From: Aotearoamyces nothofagi
Taxonomy: Eukaryota; Ascomycota; Leotiomycetes; Leotiales; Tympanidaceae
Direction: 5' to 3'
Assembly (NCBI GenBank): GCA_015345905.1
Contig: JADDTR010000015.1
Location: 496,001-560,000 of the forward strand
Length of the DNA stretch: 64,000 nt
Shown here: piece by piece, positions 34,721 to 44,576 of the stretch
How the letters are laid out: the number at the start of each line of letters is the position of its first letter
How positions within the stretch are numbered: the first letter of the stretch is position 1
Position numbers and translations under genes: made by a program
The notes under the pieces: generated by a model
The model's database searches: none
Told to the model about the DNA's origin: nothing
What the model saw: the letters and a program-made list of their open reading frames with translations, nothing else

Positions 34721-36835
34721 GATATTGTTCATAATTTAAAGCAATGGCGTCTTATTAGATTGAGACGGTTGGGGATTGTCTGTGTATCTTAGCTTGGCCT
34801 CCTTTTGTACCTATTTATCTATTAGTTTATTAGCTATCTTTTCTAAAATATACAATAAGCCTAGAAGGATTTGTTGACATAGATAATGAAAAGAATGAAC
34901 AAACATACTGCTGAAGATTTAGCTGTTGTAAATAAAAAAAGAATGAAGCTATCTCTTTGCAACAGCATGGATCTTCGCAATGACATACTCATCAGTCCAA
35001 TCATGATACGGCTCACTCGACACCTGCAACATCACCATACCAACGATGAGAACGCCGCTGATGATGAAGCATGAGATTAGCTCCATGATAGAGATATGTC
35101 GTTATCTAAAAAAAAGACGAGTAGCTTCGTGGGCCGAGAGATACAGCCAAGGCCACGGGACTGCAGTAGAAAGCTATCATACTAGAAAGAGCCCAGAATC
35201 TATATTTTGGGGAATAGAGATGCCAAGATGGAGGATAGGAGGATAGAAGTGGGCTATGTGATGTCTAAGAGCGACAAGAGATGAGGTGATGGTGTCATAA
35301 GATGACATCTGCACACCAGGCCAAGTAGGAAGCGAAACGTACATGTAGCAGTCTCGTGGTTTCTTCTTTGGAGGGTGTACATAGTATGGGTTGCTGTCGA
35401 GCTGTTGTTGGGCATGGGTATGAGGGTTGAGGGATTTATATATGGCTCTCGGGATAGGAGAGCGGGCTGTGCTTAAGGGGGATTTTTTGGAAGGAGGAGA
35501 TGGCGGTCTCTCAGGGCGTAGATAGTGCTGACTGAGAAATGTTTGGAGGGGGAGTATGGATTTGGGATTTTGGATTGTGGAGAGGTATGAGGGATTTTGA
35601 TATTGCGCCGAGATGATGGTGTGGGTTGTTTGCGGAGGAGGTGGATCTTGGGATGAGGGATTTTTGCTGGAGTTGAGGGGGTGAGATCGGGATGGTAATA
35701 TAGAGCGAGTTTGATGTAATTTACTGTAGATGATTGTTGGTAGTGCTTGTTGCGTCGCAGTTTCTTGTTCTTCTAAAGAGAGTTGGCCGAGGAAGCTCTT
35801 CTGTATTATTGATACAGACGTTTAGAGAAATTGGAAGCAGATGTATTAGCAGCCTCGATAGTTTAGTTATTGATAAATAGTATTATGTGATCGATATGAA
35901 GAGAGATTTAGATTTCATATTCTAAATACTTTCTCTTGAATCTTGTACTTTGTACTTTTTATTCCCTCCCATCTGTAACTCGCGATATCAGGTCTACTTT
36001 GTTTTCAAATATTGGTTCCCTAGTTACAACTTATAATAGAGTGACCTTGAGACCTTGCAACTGTCGGACTCCCAGTTGCTCAGCTTAATATTGTTAGGAA
36101 GGTAGGAGCTATGTGGGAAGTGGTAGGGCGGTGATTCAGGAGAGCCCCATTTTCTGAACTTTGGAATGGTGCTGTGGTTGGGGTAATGTTGCAGCCAGAA
36201 CTGAAGACAGTGACGTCTTCGAGAGCTGCTCTGATGGGAAGGAGGAATCGAGCAAGGCCTGCAAACAGCCTGGAAGATGATCTATAGGCGATGGCGAGTA
36301 TCCACCTAGACTAGCCTACACGGATATTTCAAGTATCGCCATGACAGCAAGTGAAGTAGGCGGCGGTGAGAGGTTATACGGCGACAAGAAATACATTTTA
36401 GTTATAAGATGGAGCTTAGGAGGCCTATTAGAGAGGCATGTCTTTGCACATATTATGGGGTTTAGTAAGTCTTGTCCTGAATTTATGAAAGCATAGGTAT
36501 GGGATATTGTTAGTTTAAATTTCAGGTGGTGAAGAATATCTGCTAAACTAATGGATTGTTGGATGGGATATCAGAGCTTCAATTCAGGGTGGCACAATAC
36601 CACGTGCACCTGTATCATGAACTGTTGTAAAGATCTTCTGTATGTGCCTCACGCTCCAATAGATAACCAGATCCACTTGCGCATCTGGCTCTGCAGTCAC
36701 CCGTAATTCGCGACCTTCGCGGATAGACATCCGATAAGCTTACAATTGTAAACTTTCGAGACTGGAACAAAATGTCCTGTATATAGCCAAGGAAGGTCAA
36801 TCCGGAATCAATTACGTCGTCAGACAGTTTCGAGA
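34721..36835. other. 2.1-kb intergenic region between permease and phosphodiesterase
   Basis: Apart from a small minus-strand reading frame at 34949-35086, no gene is supported. G-rich, GGATTTTGGG-like low-complexity sequence fills 35440-35720 on the plus strand. A CACGTG element lies near 36602. Confidence 0.5.
34949..35086 (-). CDS. small single-span membrane protein candidate (45 residues)
   Basis: ATG at 35086 opens a 45-codon minus-strand frame ending TAG at 34949. The predicted peptide has a hydrophobic segment at residues 3-20 (FIISGVLIVGMVML), then a polar tail with PYHDWTDEYVIAKIHAVAKR. The composition is protein-like rather than random, and the hydrophobic helix followed by a charged tail resembles small regulatory membrane peptides of fungi. 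I recognise no family. It lies on the strand opposite to the permease, whose stop is 230 bp away. It could instead be the last exon of a longer transcript reaching toward 35700. An acceptor-like TTTTTTTAG lies just upstream, but the frame behind it contains a stop before the ATG. Confidence is low. Confidence 0.35.
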   Translation of the reverse strand: MELISCFIISGVLIVGMVMLQVSSEPYHDWTDEYVIAKIHAVAKR

Positions 36836-39221
36836 ATGATTCCTCCACAAAATCCGCAAAGCCACGAACCATCCCTGCTTTCGCCCTCTCACTACGACGA
36901 CGATGCGCATTCCGTCCACAGCGATCAGGACACTGACAGCGAAGATGACGAAGTCCTAATGGGAGCGCGCACAAGCGCAGAGATCAGAGAACATGATAGG
37001 ACTGTACTAGAAGAGGAAGAGGAACGGGATAGGATACTGAGCGAGAATCGAGCTGCGGGCCGACGAATAGCAATCCCTGCGCCATTAAAAAATATCTTTG
37101 GGAAGGCTTATTCGTCATTGCCATCGAATGCCGACACTGAAAGAAATGGGAAGAAAGATAAAGAGGAAGTAGGAAGTGGTCGCCGAGAGAGGCGACGACA
37201 AAGGCGAATGAGGAGGAAGGGAAGAAAAGATCAGCTCCTGCACGAGGCAGCACATGGCGAGGATCGTGAGCTGATGTATGAGATGGAAGAGGGTGGCCTC
37301 AAAGAAGGTTCATCCACCGGAGAGAGCAGTGATACCGAAGGCTCGTCTGAAGTTGACCGTCGTCGACTTAACCAAATCGTGGATGAGAAGACACGTAAAC
37401 GGCGAGGATGGCGTCACTGGATCTTCATCCATGCACTCATTGCTGTTGGATTCTCAATATTAGTTTTTGGTGCCTGGAGGTTGTCGATTGGAAGGAGGAA
37501 GACGCCAATTCAACCGATGTTCAATAATGGGACGGCATTGTTTGCTCCAACAACGATTTTGATTAGTTTGGACGGATTCAGGGCGGACTTTTTGAAGAGA
37601 GGAATTACACCGAGACTTAATGCCTTTATTGAGGAAGGTGTGTCGCCGGTCTATATGCTACCGAGCTTCCCGTCTGTTACATTTCCGAATCATTATACCT
37701 TGGTCACTGGCTTATATCCAGAGAGCCACGGGGTTGTTGGTAATACATTCTGGGACCCTGCTTTGGAACAGGAGTTTTTCTATACGGATCCCACGAGAAG
37801 TATGCAAGGAAAGTGGTGGGGAGGCGAGCCATTGTGGGTTACTGCTGAAAAACAGGGTATCAGGACCGCCATCCACATGTGGCCTGGCAGTGAAGCACAT
37901 ATTATGGAGGTGGAACCGAGTTTCTTGGATAAATATAATGGAAAAGAGAAGTTAAGCAAGAAGGTGGATAGAGTGCTTGGACTTCTCGACAGGCCTGGGC
38001 AGGAGGACGCGTTTGCTATGGTACCTGATATGCGACCGCAATTGATCGCTGCTTATGTTCCAAATGTCGATGCTAATGGACATAAATATGGGCCAAACAG
38101 CACTGAGATTAGAACTACCATCAACGAGGTGGACACTATGCTTGATCATCTCTTTACGGGATTAGAAGAGAGGAACCTCACTCAAGTTGTTAACGTTGTC
38201 GTTGTGTCAGATCACGGAATGGCAACAACATCTACCGATCGGTTAATCCAGCTAGACGATCTCATTGATCTAGACATGATCGATCATATCGATGGGTGGC
38301 CACTATATGGTCTTAGGCCAAAGGATCCTGCAGATTTACAAGGCTTGTACGATACACTGTCTTCAAAAGCAGCGGTAAATCCAAACTTCGATGTTTATCT
38401 ACGGGACGTCAATATGCCTGAGCGATACCACTTCTCAAACAATGACCGGATCGCGCCATTATGGGTAGTACCGAAAACAGGTTGGGCAATTGTCACAAGA
38501 AAAGAATTTGATGTTGCCGACTCTAAGGCCAAGGGGATTGAGTTCCATCCTAGAGGATTACATGGATATGACCACGAACATCCATTAATGAGAGCAATTT
38601 TCGTGGCAAGAGGACCTGCGTTCCCTCATGCACCGAACAGTCGCGTAGAAGTATTCCGTAAGTTCCACTAATTACTGGCCATTGAAACGTAACAGATAAA
38701 GCTAATAATATGTAGAAAACGTTGAAGTATACAACATCATCTGCGACTCCTTAAACCTCACACCACGCCCTAACAATGGCACTCTCCGTCTTCCCTTGAA
38801 GCCTATTGGTATTCATGGCCCGGACACCTCACCAGCTGAACCAGAAGACCCCGTTCCATCATCAGCTGCTGCTGATGCTACTCTCGATACTGGCGCTGAT
38901 GTGATCTCCATCTCACCCATCGAAGCCAGCTCAGCTGCAGACCCAAATGTCATCCCTCCTCACCTTGTAGGAGTAGATCCGCCTGCATTGGACAATTATA
39001 ATAACGCTACCGATGAGGAGAAGAATGCCACCGACGAGCAGAAGACAGACGATGATGACGATGAGGGTCTAGATCTTTGGGATTACATTTGGGGAAAGCT
39101 GGACGGGTTTAAAACGTGGGTAGGTGACTTGGCCCAAGGTGGGAAGACTGAGGACGGAGATGAGAACCGTCAAAGCGAGAAGAGAGGTCTGACCTTTGTT
39201 GAGGATGAGGGTTATGAGTGA
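36836..39221 (+). CDS. type II membrane ENPP-type nucleotide pyrophosphatase/phosphodiesterase
   Basis: The family hydrolyses nucleotide phosphodiesters and pyrophosphates with two zinc ions in an alkaline-phosphatase fold. Exons 36836-38657 and 38716-39221 around a 58-nt intron give 775 residues. The N-terminal 190 residues are cytosolic-type, charged, with long Glu and Arg runs. A single membrane anchor lies at about 195-215 (WIFIHALIAVGFSILVFGAW), so the catalytic part is luminal or extracellular. Catalytic features are the first metal Asp in ILISLDGFRADF, the nucleophile Thr near residue 281 in PSVTFPNHY and VVVSDHGM for the second site. GYDHEHPLMRAIFVARGPAF completes the core. The splice restores EVF|QNVEVYNIICDSLNL. 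The C-terminal 150 residues are an acidic, low-complexity extension. It corresponds to yeast NPP1/NPP2. Confidence 0.95.
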
Positions 39222-39452
39222 TTCCTAGTTTGTCTGAGCGAGTCTTGTACATGTACGGTTTGGAGTTTGTAGATCATAGCGGCCGGATTGGGATTTTTTT
39301 TTCGATACCCGGATTATTATCGTGTTGGTATCTTATAAATGCGAATAATTGAATCTTTCTCATCCTTCGAGTTCTCTAGCTTCCCAAATTTAAGTTGGTG
39401 TAACAGACAGGATGATATTTCTCTTTAGCATATGTATAATTACAGTCACCAT

Positions 39453-39596
39453 AAGTCTTCTGGTATGTAATCGCACGTCGACCAGACGTGTTCGAAAGGC
39501 TGCGTCTGGAAGTCATGCAATATCTCGATGATCAACCTCCGACGTACAAGGAACTTAAAGACCTTCGGTATCTCGGGTGGGCCTTGAATGAGAGTA
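39453..39596 (+). pseudogene. cytochrome P450 relic, middle fragment (helix J-K region)
   Basis: The plus strand reads VFWYVIARRPDVFERLRLEV, then YLDDQPPTYKELKDLRYLGW and ALNES. This is the classic P450 stretch before the ExxR helix K (compare the family pattern ARHP-VFEKLR-EV...TYEDLK-LKYL-W-LNE). Sequence stops resembling a P450 after ALNES, where the expected LRLYP should follow. It adjoins, tail to tail, a larger P450 piece on the other strand, so the locus was broken by an inversion. No heme-binding FxxGxRxC segment was found nearby. Confidence 0.7.
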
Positions 39597-40263
39597 AGCT
39601 GTCCAAGATCTTCCATGAGACTTTATACGGATCGCGAGCTCACAAGAGACATCGTCGAAGCTGTCCGAGAAGAGCAACGCTTTAGTATTGTCTTTTCCAC
39701 TCAAGGTTGGTATGCTTTAGCCCATCAGTACCTTTGTGGATATGTCCATTGTGAGCTGCATGAACAAATACTTTAACTCTATAGCCTAGCTATCTCTGGG
39801 TATTCGCGCCAGAAGGTCTGTGATATGATTTTCGAGTGCTGGTATATCTCCTATCTAACTCCAAGCAAAGTTAGGTGGCAGTATTGCCCTAGAAGATTCC
39901 CATGCAGCACCATATAAAGTAAAGATACTATGACCCAAGGCACCGAAAGCGTCAATTCGCTTCGTTGTCAGGCCGTATTCCTTGAAGTTTGTTGCTAGAA
40001 CCGTCTTTATATTTGCCGTCTCCATCGTTTCTATAGACATCTTGCCCATAACAGATGTCGTGTACGTTGTGACGCCATCAGCAGTAGCATTGAAACGTTC
40101 AGCAAGATCAGCCATCAAGAACCCTGCCTTGGCAACTTTGAGGTTCTGGTCTAAAAGGTCTATGCCGAAGATTTTATCGATCTGTGGAAAGGCCGGTGCT
40201 GCGTTACAGCCATGTCTGCGAGCGAACTGTGCATTACAATACGTCGTTAAAGAGAAAATCTAA
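39597..40263 (-). pseudogene. cytochrome P450 relic, N-terminal half (CYP52-like)
   Basis: Minus-strand translation gives FARRHGCNAAPAFP, then FGIDLLDQNLKVAKAGFL, TYTTSVMGKMSIETMETANI, KTVLATNFKEYGLTTKRIDAF, and GHSIFTLYGAAWESSRAILP. That is the order and wording of CYP52-like fungal P450s (the WExSRxLLRPxF block is diagnostic). After an in-frame stop, P450-like sequence resumes as IGDIPALENHITDLLARIPR, and after another as LKYLFMQLTMDISTKVLMG. The membrane anchor is missing at the 5' end and the oxygen- and heme-binding parts are absent. Together with the adjacent plus-strand piece this is a decayed, rearranged gene. Confidence 0.75.
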
Positions 40264-41168
40264 AATTTACCAAGGGAATATATTGCCATAATAATATATA
40301 TAAATGTAAGTAATGAACTATGCTCCTTCAGACGTCCAAATAAGATAAGTCTCGAGAAGAATCCAATTTGTGCAGAAATGGTGGAAGAATGAGGGATTTG
40401 ACATTACTTTCAACACAGTTACACTGCAATATTTGCATTATATAGAACTAACTTGAAGAATTACTATGCAGAGAGCAAATAGCCATGGAAGCCTTACAGT
40501 TCAGCTTGAAAGATAATTGCCTACGCCCTATTGTTATTTTGATAGAAGCGGCTAGATTAGTTCCCCCGCGTTCCAACTTGTGAGCCGGCCAGTTCTATGA
40601 TCGTCAGCCTATTTTGAGAACCTGCTGTGTTGGAGAAACCTACGAGCCTAAATTGATGGTAAATCCAGTAAATTGCTTTCTGGACTTGTGGGCGAGGAAC
40701 CATGACATTGCTTACGTGTCTGGCTTGCTCAGTTGAACTTTCTTCGCCATTCCCAGCGGTATCCCAAAACAGACCTCTTAGGTTATTGGACAAATAGACA
40801 AATTGGACCGCAGGCTATAAAGAACATATTGCAACTAAATGCTAAACTTCATGAGCGCGAGGACGTGGTTATATGGTGGTGCCGGCGGAATAGAATGATC
40901 TTTGGACAGGTTGCTCTCCATGACTGTACTTTAACTGAGATAACCCTTCGGGCAGACACTTGCACAACAAAAACACCATTAAGTTGGCAAGTAATAATCG
41001 ATTTGCAGTGATTGTGATATCCGTCAATTGCTGCTATGTTTACTAAACCCCTTGCGCTTGATTGCGCTTGTTCAATGATAGATGAACATGTCCCTAATCC
41101 CTGATTCATTACAACCAAATGGTATCCCCAACCAGAACTCCGGAGATAATAAGCGTCATTATAATAGC
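40264..41168. other. intergenic region, no recognised gene
   Basis: Open frames of about 80-110 codons on both strands (for example 40557-40793 and 40849-41175, minus) match nothing I know. The stretch may contain further unrecognisable debris of the P450 locus and the 3' end of the minus-strand gene to the right. Confidence 0.4.
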
Positions 41169-41899
41169 TTACCAAGCACGTCTTGGCTCATACTTAATTA
41201 TCTTCGAGGGATCCGGGTCATCTCGTCCTCCCAACTTCTCAATATCAGCCTTAATTCTCCTCCGCCTTGCAGCCCCACTGAGACGCTCTAGCGGGACTTC
41301 TTCTTTCATCCACGGCCATCTGATTCTCCACGATGATTTCACCTTCTTTTCTCTAGCTGCCTTTTGTTGTCCAAGCCCAGAGATTGTATTTTCATGAACA
41401 AGCAATACGTCGAGCTTCTCGTGCTCTAGCTGCCTCTGTGAATCTGCATCAACGAAGCTTTGATAGTCATCTTCGCCAACCCGAACTGATGCTGTCCTGT
41501 CCAGGCGTTGTGCTGCACCCTTTTCAATGTCTGTGTCTTTTAATTCCCAATTCGAACTTTCATCATCGAGTGTTACCTCCGTCTCGTTTTCTTGATTAAT
41601 CTCTACCACCTGAACATTTACATCCTCGGTAGGTTGCTCTGGAATAGGCGTGGGATTAAGCTTTGGAGGTAGAACCATATAGTGGTGAGTCGGTCTCGGA
41701 GGTGGCTTAATTGCTCGGCGTAGGTTGTTTACAGTGTTTTGTTGGAGGACATATCCGCTCAGGAAGAGAGCAGTTGTGAAGAGAAATACTGAAGATATGC
41801 TGAATTAGCTCAGTACGATTGATGTAGGTGCATTCCACGGCAATCCTTACTGACTACTGAAGAGATTACCACCGAGACCTGACCAGACGTAAGCAGCAT
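41169..41899 (-). CDS. hypothetical single-span membrane protein
   Basis: Two exons, 41899-41851 and 41788-41169, around a 62-nt intron (GTAAGG donor, TTCAG acceptor) give 222 residues. Exon joining produces one continuous hydrophobic segment, VVISSVVIFLFTTALFLSGY, at about residues 10-29, which supports the intron. VLQQNTVNNLRRAIKPPPRP follows, then an acidic mid-region. A basic tail contains RIRWPWMKEEVPLERLSGAA and RRRRIKADIEKL. The stop codon directly follows a potential donor (TTG|GTAAGC), so a further 3' exon is possible. The topology suggests an N-terminal anchor with the bulk of the protein on one side. Family and function are unknown to me; similar short anchored proteins occur across filamentous ascomycetes. 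It is divergent from PRP38. Confidence 0.7.
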
Positions 41900-42305
41900 G
41901 GTGTTTTCGCGGCTGTAGTTGGCGTTGTACGGTGATTGCAATGATAAAGTAGGCCTATTAGCAAAGACACACGTTCATATACACGCGAGTTGTTGCTATA
42001 TTGTCCCATGTATAGCGATGTCCCATTAATTTTTGTCATCGTGTACTCTGTATGATTAGGACTACGGGTGGTTGCTAGGAGCAACGTTCGATAACCAAAA
42101 TCTCAGCCTCGTTCGCTAACCCCACAAGATTTTATCGTCGCGCGAACTTTGTCGGTAGCCTCGCGCATCGTTATCTTCATCTCACAACCACATTCGCTCT
42201 CCTCCATACAGGCCCAACGCACACCAATACTGCGGACGAATCTACATTGGATCTTAGAATCATACTTGGCGACCTTCTGTTACTCTGCGAACCGCGCCAG
42301 TAGAC
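41900..42305. promoter_or_regulatory. divergent promoter region, membrane protein / PRP38
   Basis: A 406-bp gap lies between two divergent start codons and must carry both promoters. No element stands out apart from CT-rich leader sequence before PRP38 (42180-42220). Confidence 0.45.
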
Positions 42306-43082
42306 ATGGCAACGCATTACGCCGATGAAAAGCGCTTCCTCGACGAGCGCGGCTCGACCAACCCTCTTGCACCCAATGGTCTCAACCCAGCCACGATATT
42401 AGAGAAGCCTGTGCGAGAACGAATAGTCGATAGCTACTTCTGGAAGGATCAATGTTTTGCCCTGAATGAGGCTGACATCGTGAACCGTGTTGTTGATCAC
42501 GTCCATTTCATCGGTGGCACATATGGCGACGCTCAACGACCATCACAATTCCTCTGTCTTGCATTCAAACTATTGCAACTTGCACCAAACGACGAAATAC
42601 TAAGGGAATACTTGGAATATGGAGGCGAGAAATTTAAGTACTTGAGGGCGCTTGCAGTGTTCTATGCGCGCTTGACAAGGCCGGCGAAGGATGTATACTT
42701 ATTACTGGAGCCTTTTTTGGAGGACAGGAGGAAGCTGAAGAGGAAAGGACGTTCTGGGTCAAGTCTTACATATATGGACGAATTTGTTGATGATCTCTTG
42801 ACGAAGGACAGGGTGTGCGCGACGAGTCTATGGAAGATGCCAAAGAGGGAGGTGTTAGAGGACTTAGAAGTGCTGGATCCGAGAGTGAGCGCCCTTGGAG
42901 ATATCGAGGAATTACTAGACGAGGACACAGTGGTGGATGCATCGCCGGTAGCGAATGGAAGAGAGGGAAGCCTTGAGGGAGAAAGCCCCGGGGAGGAGTT
43001 CGGAGACGAACACGGTCTAGAGATGGATGTTGATGTTGACCGAGACCGACAGAAGAAGCAAAATAGTATAGGAGCGTCATAG
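42306..43082 (+). CDS. PRP38: pre-mRNA-splicing factor PRP38
   Basis: PRP38 is a U4/U6.U5 tri-snRNP-associated factor required for spliceosome activation (B complex). A single exon encodes 258 residues. Family signatures run in order: TNPLAPNGLNPATILEKPVR, ERIVDSYFWKDQCFALNEAD, GGTYGDAQRPSQFLCLAFKL and LQLAPNDEILREYL. KFKYLRALAVFYARLTRPAK, YLLLEPFLEDRRKL and TYMDEFVDDLL complete the PRP38 domain (about residues 15-195). The C-terminal 60 residues are acidic and disordered, with no RS-rich tail. Absence of introns and full-length agreement make the call secure. Confidence 0.96.
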   Translation: MATHYADEKRFLDERGSTNPLAPNGLNPATILEKPVRERIVDSYFWKDQCFALNEADIVNRVVDHVHFIGGTYGDAQRPSQFLCLAFKLLQLAPNDEILREYLEYGGEKFKYLRALAVFYARLTRPAKDVYLLLEPFLEDRRKLKRKGRSGSSLTYMDEFVDDLLTKDRVCATSLWKMPKREVLEDLEVLDPRVSALGDIEELLDEDTVVDASPVANGREGSLEGESPGEEFGDEHGLEMDVDVDRDRQKKQNSIGAS

Positions 43083-44195
43083 AATCAAAACCCATGAATA
43101 TTACGCCTGCGATTTTAAGTTGGCAAATTTCGTGATGATGTGAACGCCCTACCTTAGGCTACCAGGACGCAGCCTAACTTACTGCGAAGAAGTTGTCTAA
43201 GTTGCCCGGAGGCTGAGGTCTCGTATTGTGACTGCGCCATGCTCCTAGCCAGAGCCAGAATGAATGTAACCGTGACTATGCTAGAACTACAGCATGGCGC
43301 CTATCGTTTTGTAAGATATTACAAACACGCCCATTTCAGAGCTCGGTGAAGCCTCATCAAAGATGACCGCTAACTGGGTAAGCGGCCAGGCGAGCTCGCC
43401 AGGGAATATCAACCCAATGAGGCTGCCATGGCTGCTAGATGGCCACTGGAAAATGCCAATTATGTGACTCACGCAAGCTGGTCTAAAATGCTGGAGTGAG
43501 TTGTAACAAACCCTGCTCCTAGGTCAACTCAGGTGACTGTTAAGCGATGCGCCATGACGTCTTCTTTGAGGTAGAGTAGTAACATATCTCGGGTGAGGCT
43601 CACGGCCATCGGGCTGTGATTAATTCTGATTGCAGTTAACGATTTTGTAGAGAACCTTACTCGCATCCAAATTAGGAACAACACCAAAAGCCTTCAAAGC
43701 TTCTATCTCATACACCGCTCATTAGTGTACAGTCTCTAAATAGTCTGTTGCATAGGCTAGATTGTGCGGGATGAGACAGCTCAGGTTAGACATATTTTCA
43801 CTCATAACTTGAAAGTCTGTGTTGATGCTGTGCTTTTAAAAGTAAATGAGTGATCCCAAATGACAAAAAGACTAAAACGCTGTAAAGGAAAATTCAAGAA
43901 TTCCACCGTTGCTATCCAATGGCCTACATGCTAATCAATCAAAGAACTTCGAGACAAGAGTAGAAATTGAAGAAAATAGAAACGGTTGTGCCACGCCCAT
44001 ATCGTCCCATTCTATTTCTTTCATCCTATCCGTGAGTAACTCCAGTACCAAGAAAACATAATAAATCGAATATTTCTGCACACTGCAACTCCCTGCGTTA
44101 ACTCCAACCAACCCCCGTCCTGAATAGAAGCGGAAGATGTAGCATCTAAATAAAGTTAACTGGGTTGATTTTATGGCGATATATAGAGGTACTTA
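43083..44195. other. intergenic region, no gene seen
   Basis: This 1.1-kb stretch lies between the PRP38 stop and the stop of the small zinc-ribbon gene. It has no convincing frame, repeat or RNA gene. Part of it (44105-44190) may be a 3' intron or UTR of the zinc-ribbon gene. Confidence 0.45.
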
Positions 44196-44576
44196 CTACC
44201 CAGCTTTGTATATCAAGCAACTCGAGCAGATATAATGACCGCAATCAGGGCACGCAATGCTGGGATTGGTCATCATACCAGAATGGTTGCAATTACAGCA
44301 GGTCCAAACATTATAGCCGTGAGTACGTGCACCTTCAACATTGCTAGGGTTTTCGTCGAAAATGAAGGTGCATTGAACATTACCGGTTGGGATAGCAGAA
44401 ATTGGCTGATCCGAACGGTCATCAATCGAGGTATCACCGTCGACAGCGGTTGCGGAAGCAGTTGATTCGGATAGGTGCTTGAATGTGTTGGGAAGGAATA
44501 GACCAGAATCAATTTGCGTGCTATACATGATCTTATCATTATTCATGAAGGCGTTCTGAGAATCCCGTTTGTCCAT
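44196..44576 (-). CDS. small Cys-rich zinc-ribbon protein
   Basis: ATG at 44576 gives a 126-residue protein. The first 75 residues are polar and Ser/Thr-rich. The C-terminal part carries paired cysteines in a ribbon pattern: WTCCNCNHSGM, then ACPDCGHYICSSC. These CxxC knuckles, with a TNPSIACPDCGH core, resemble small fungal zinc-binding proteins of unknown role. Downstream of the TAG stop is a well-formed 51-nt intron signature (GTAAGTACC donor, AGTTAACTTTATTTAG end). The intron may be in the 3' UTR, or a nearby donor may extend the protein by some residues. The reading frame continues upstream without an ATG. I recognise no named family. Confidence 0.6.
   Translation of the reverse strand: MDKRDSQNAFMNNDKIMYSTQIDSGLFLPNTFKHLSESTASATAVDGDTSIDDRSDQPISAIPTGNVQCTFIFDENPSNVEGARTHGYNVWTCCNCNHSGMMTNPSIACPDCGHYICSSCLIYKAG

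Noticed and set aside
40849-41175. 108-codon minus-strand frame beside the small membrane protein gene
   Set aside because: There is no family resemblance and the composition is random-like. It might be a 3' exon of the neighbouring gene, but nothing decisive supports that.
32668-43082. A biosynthetic gene cluster (permease, phosphodiesterase, P450)
   Set aside because: The P450 is decayed, no backbone synthase is present and the neighbours are housekeeping genes such as PRP38.
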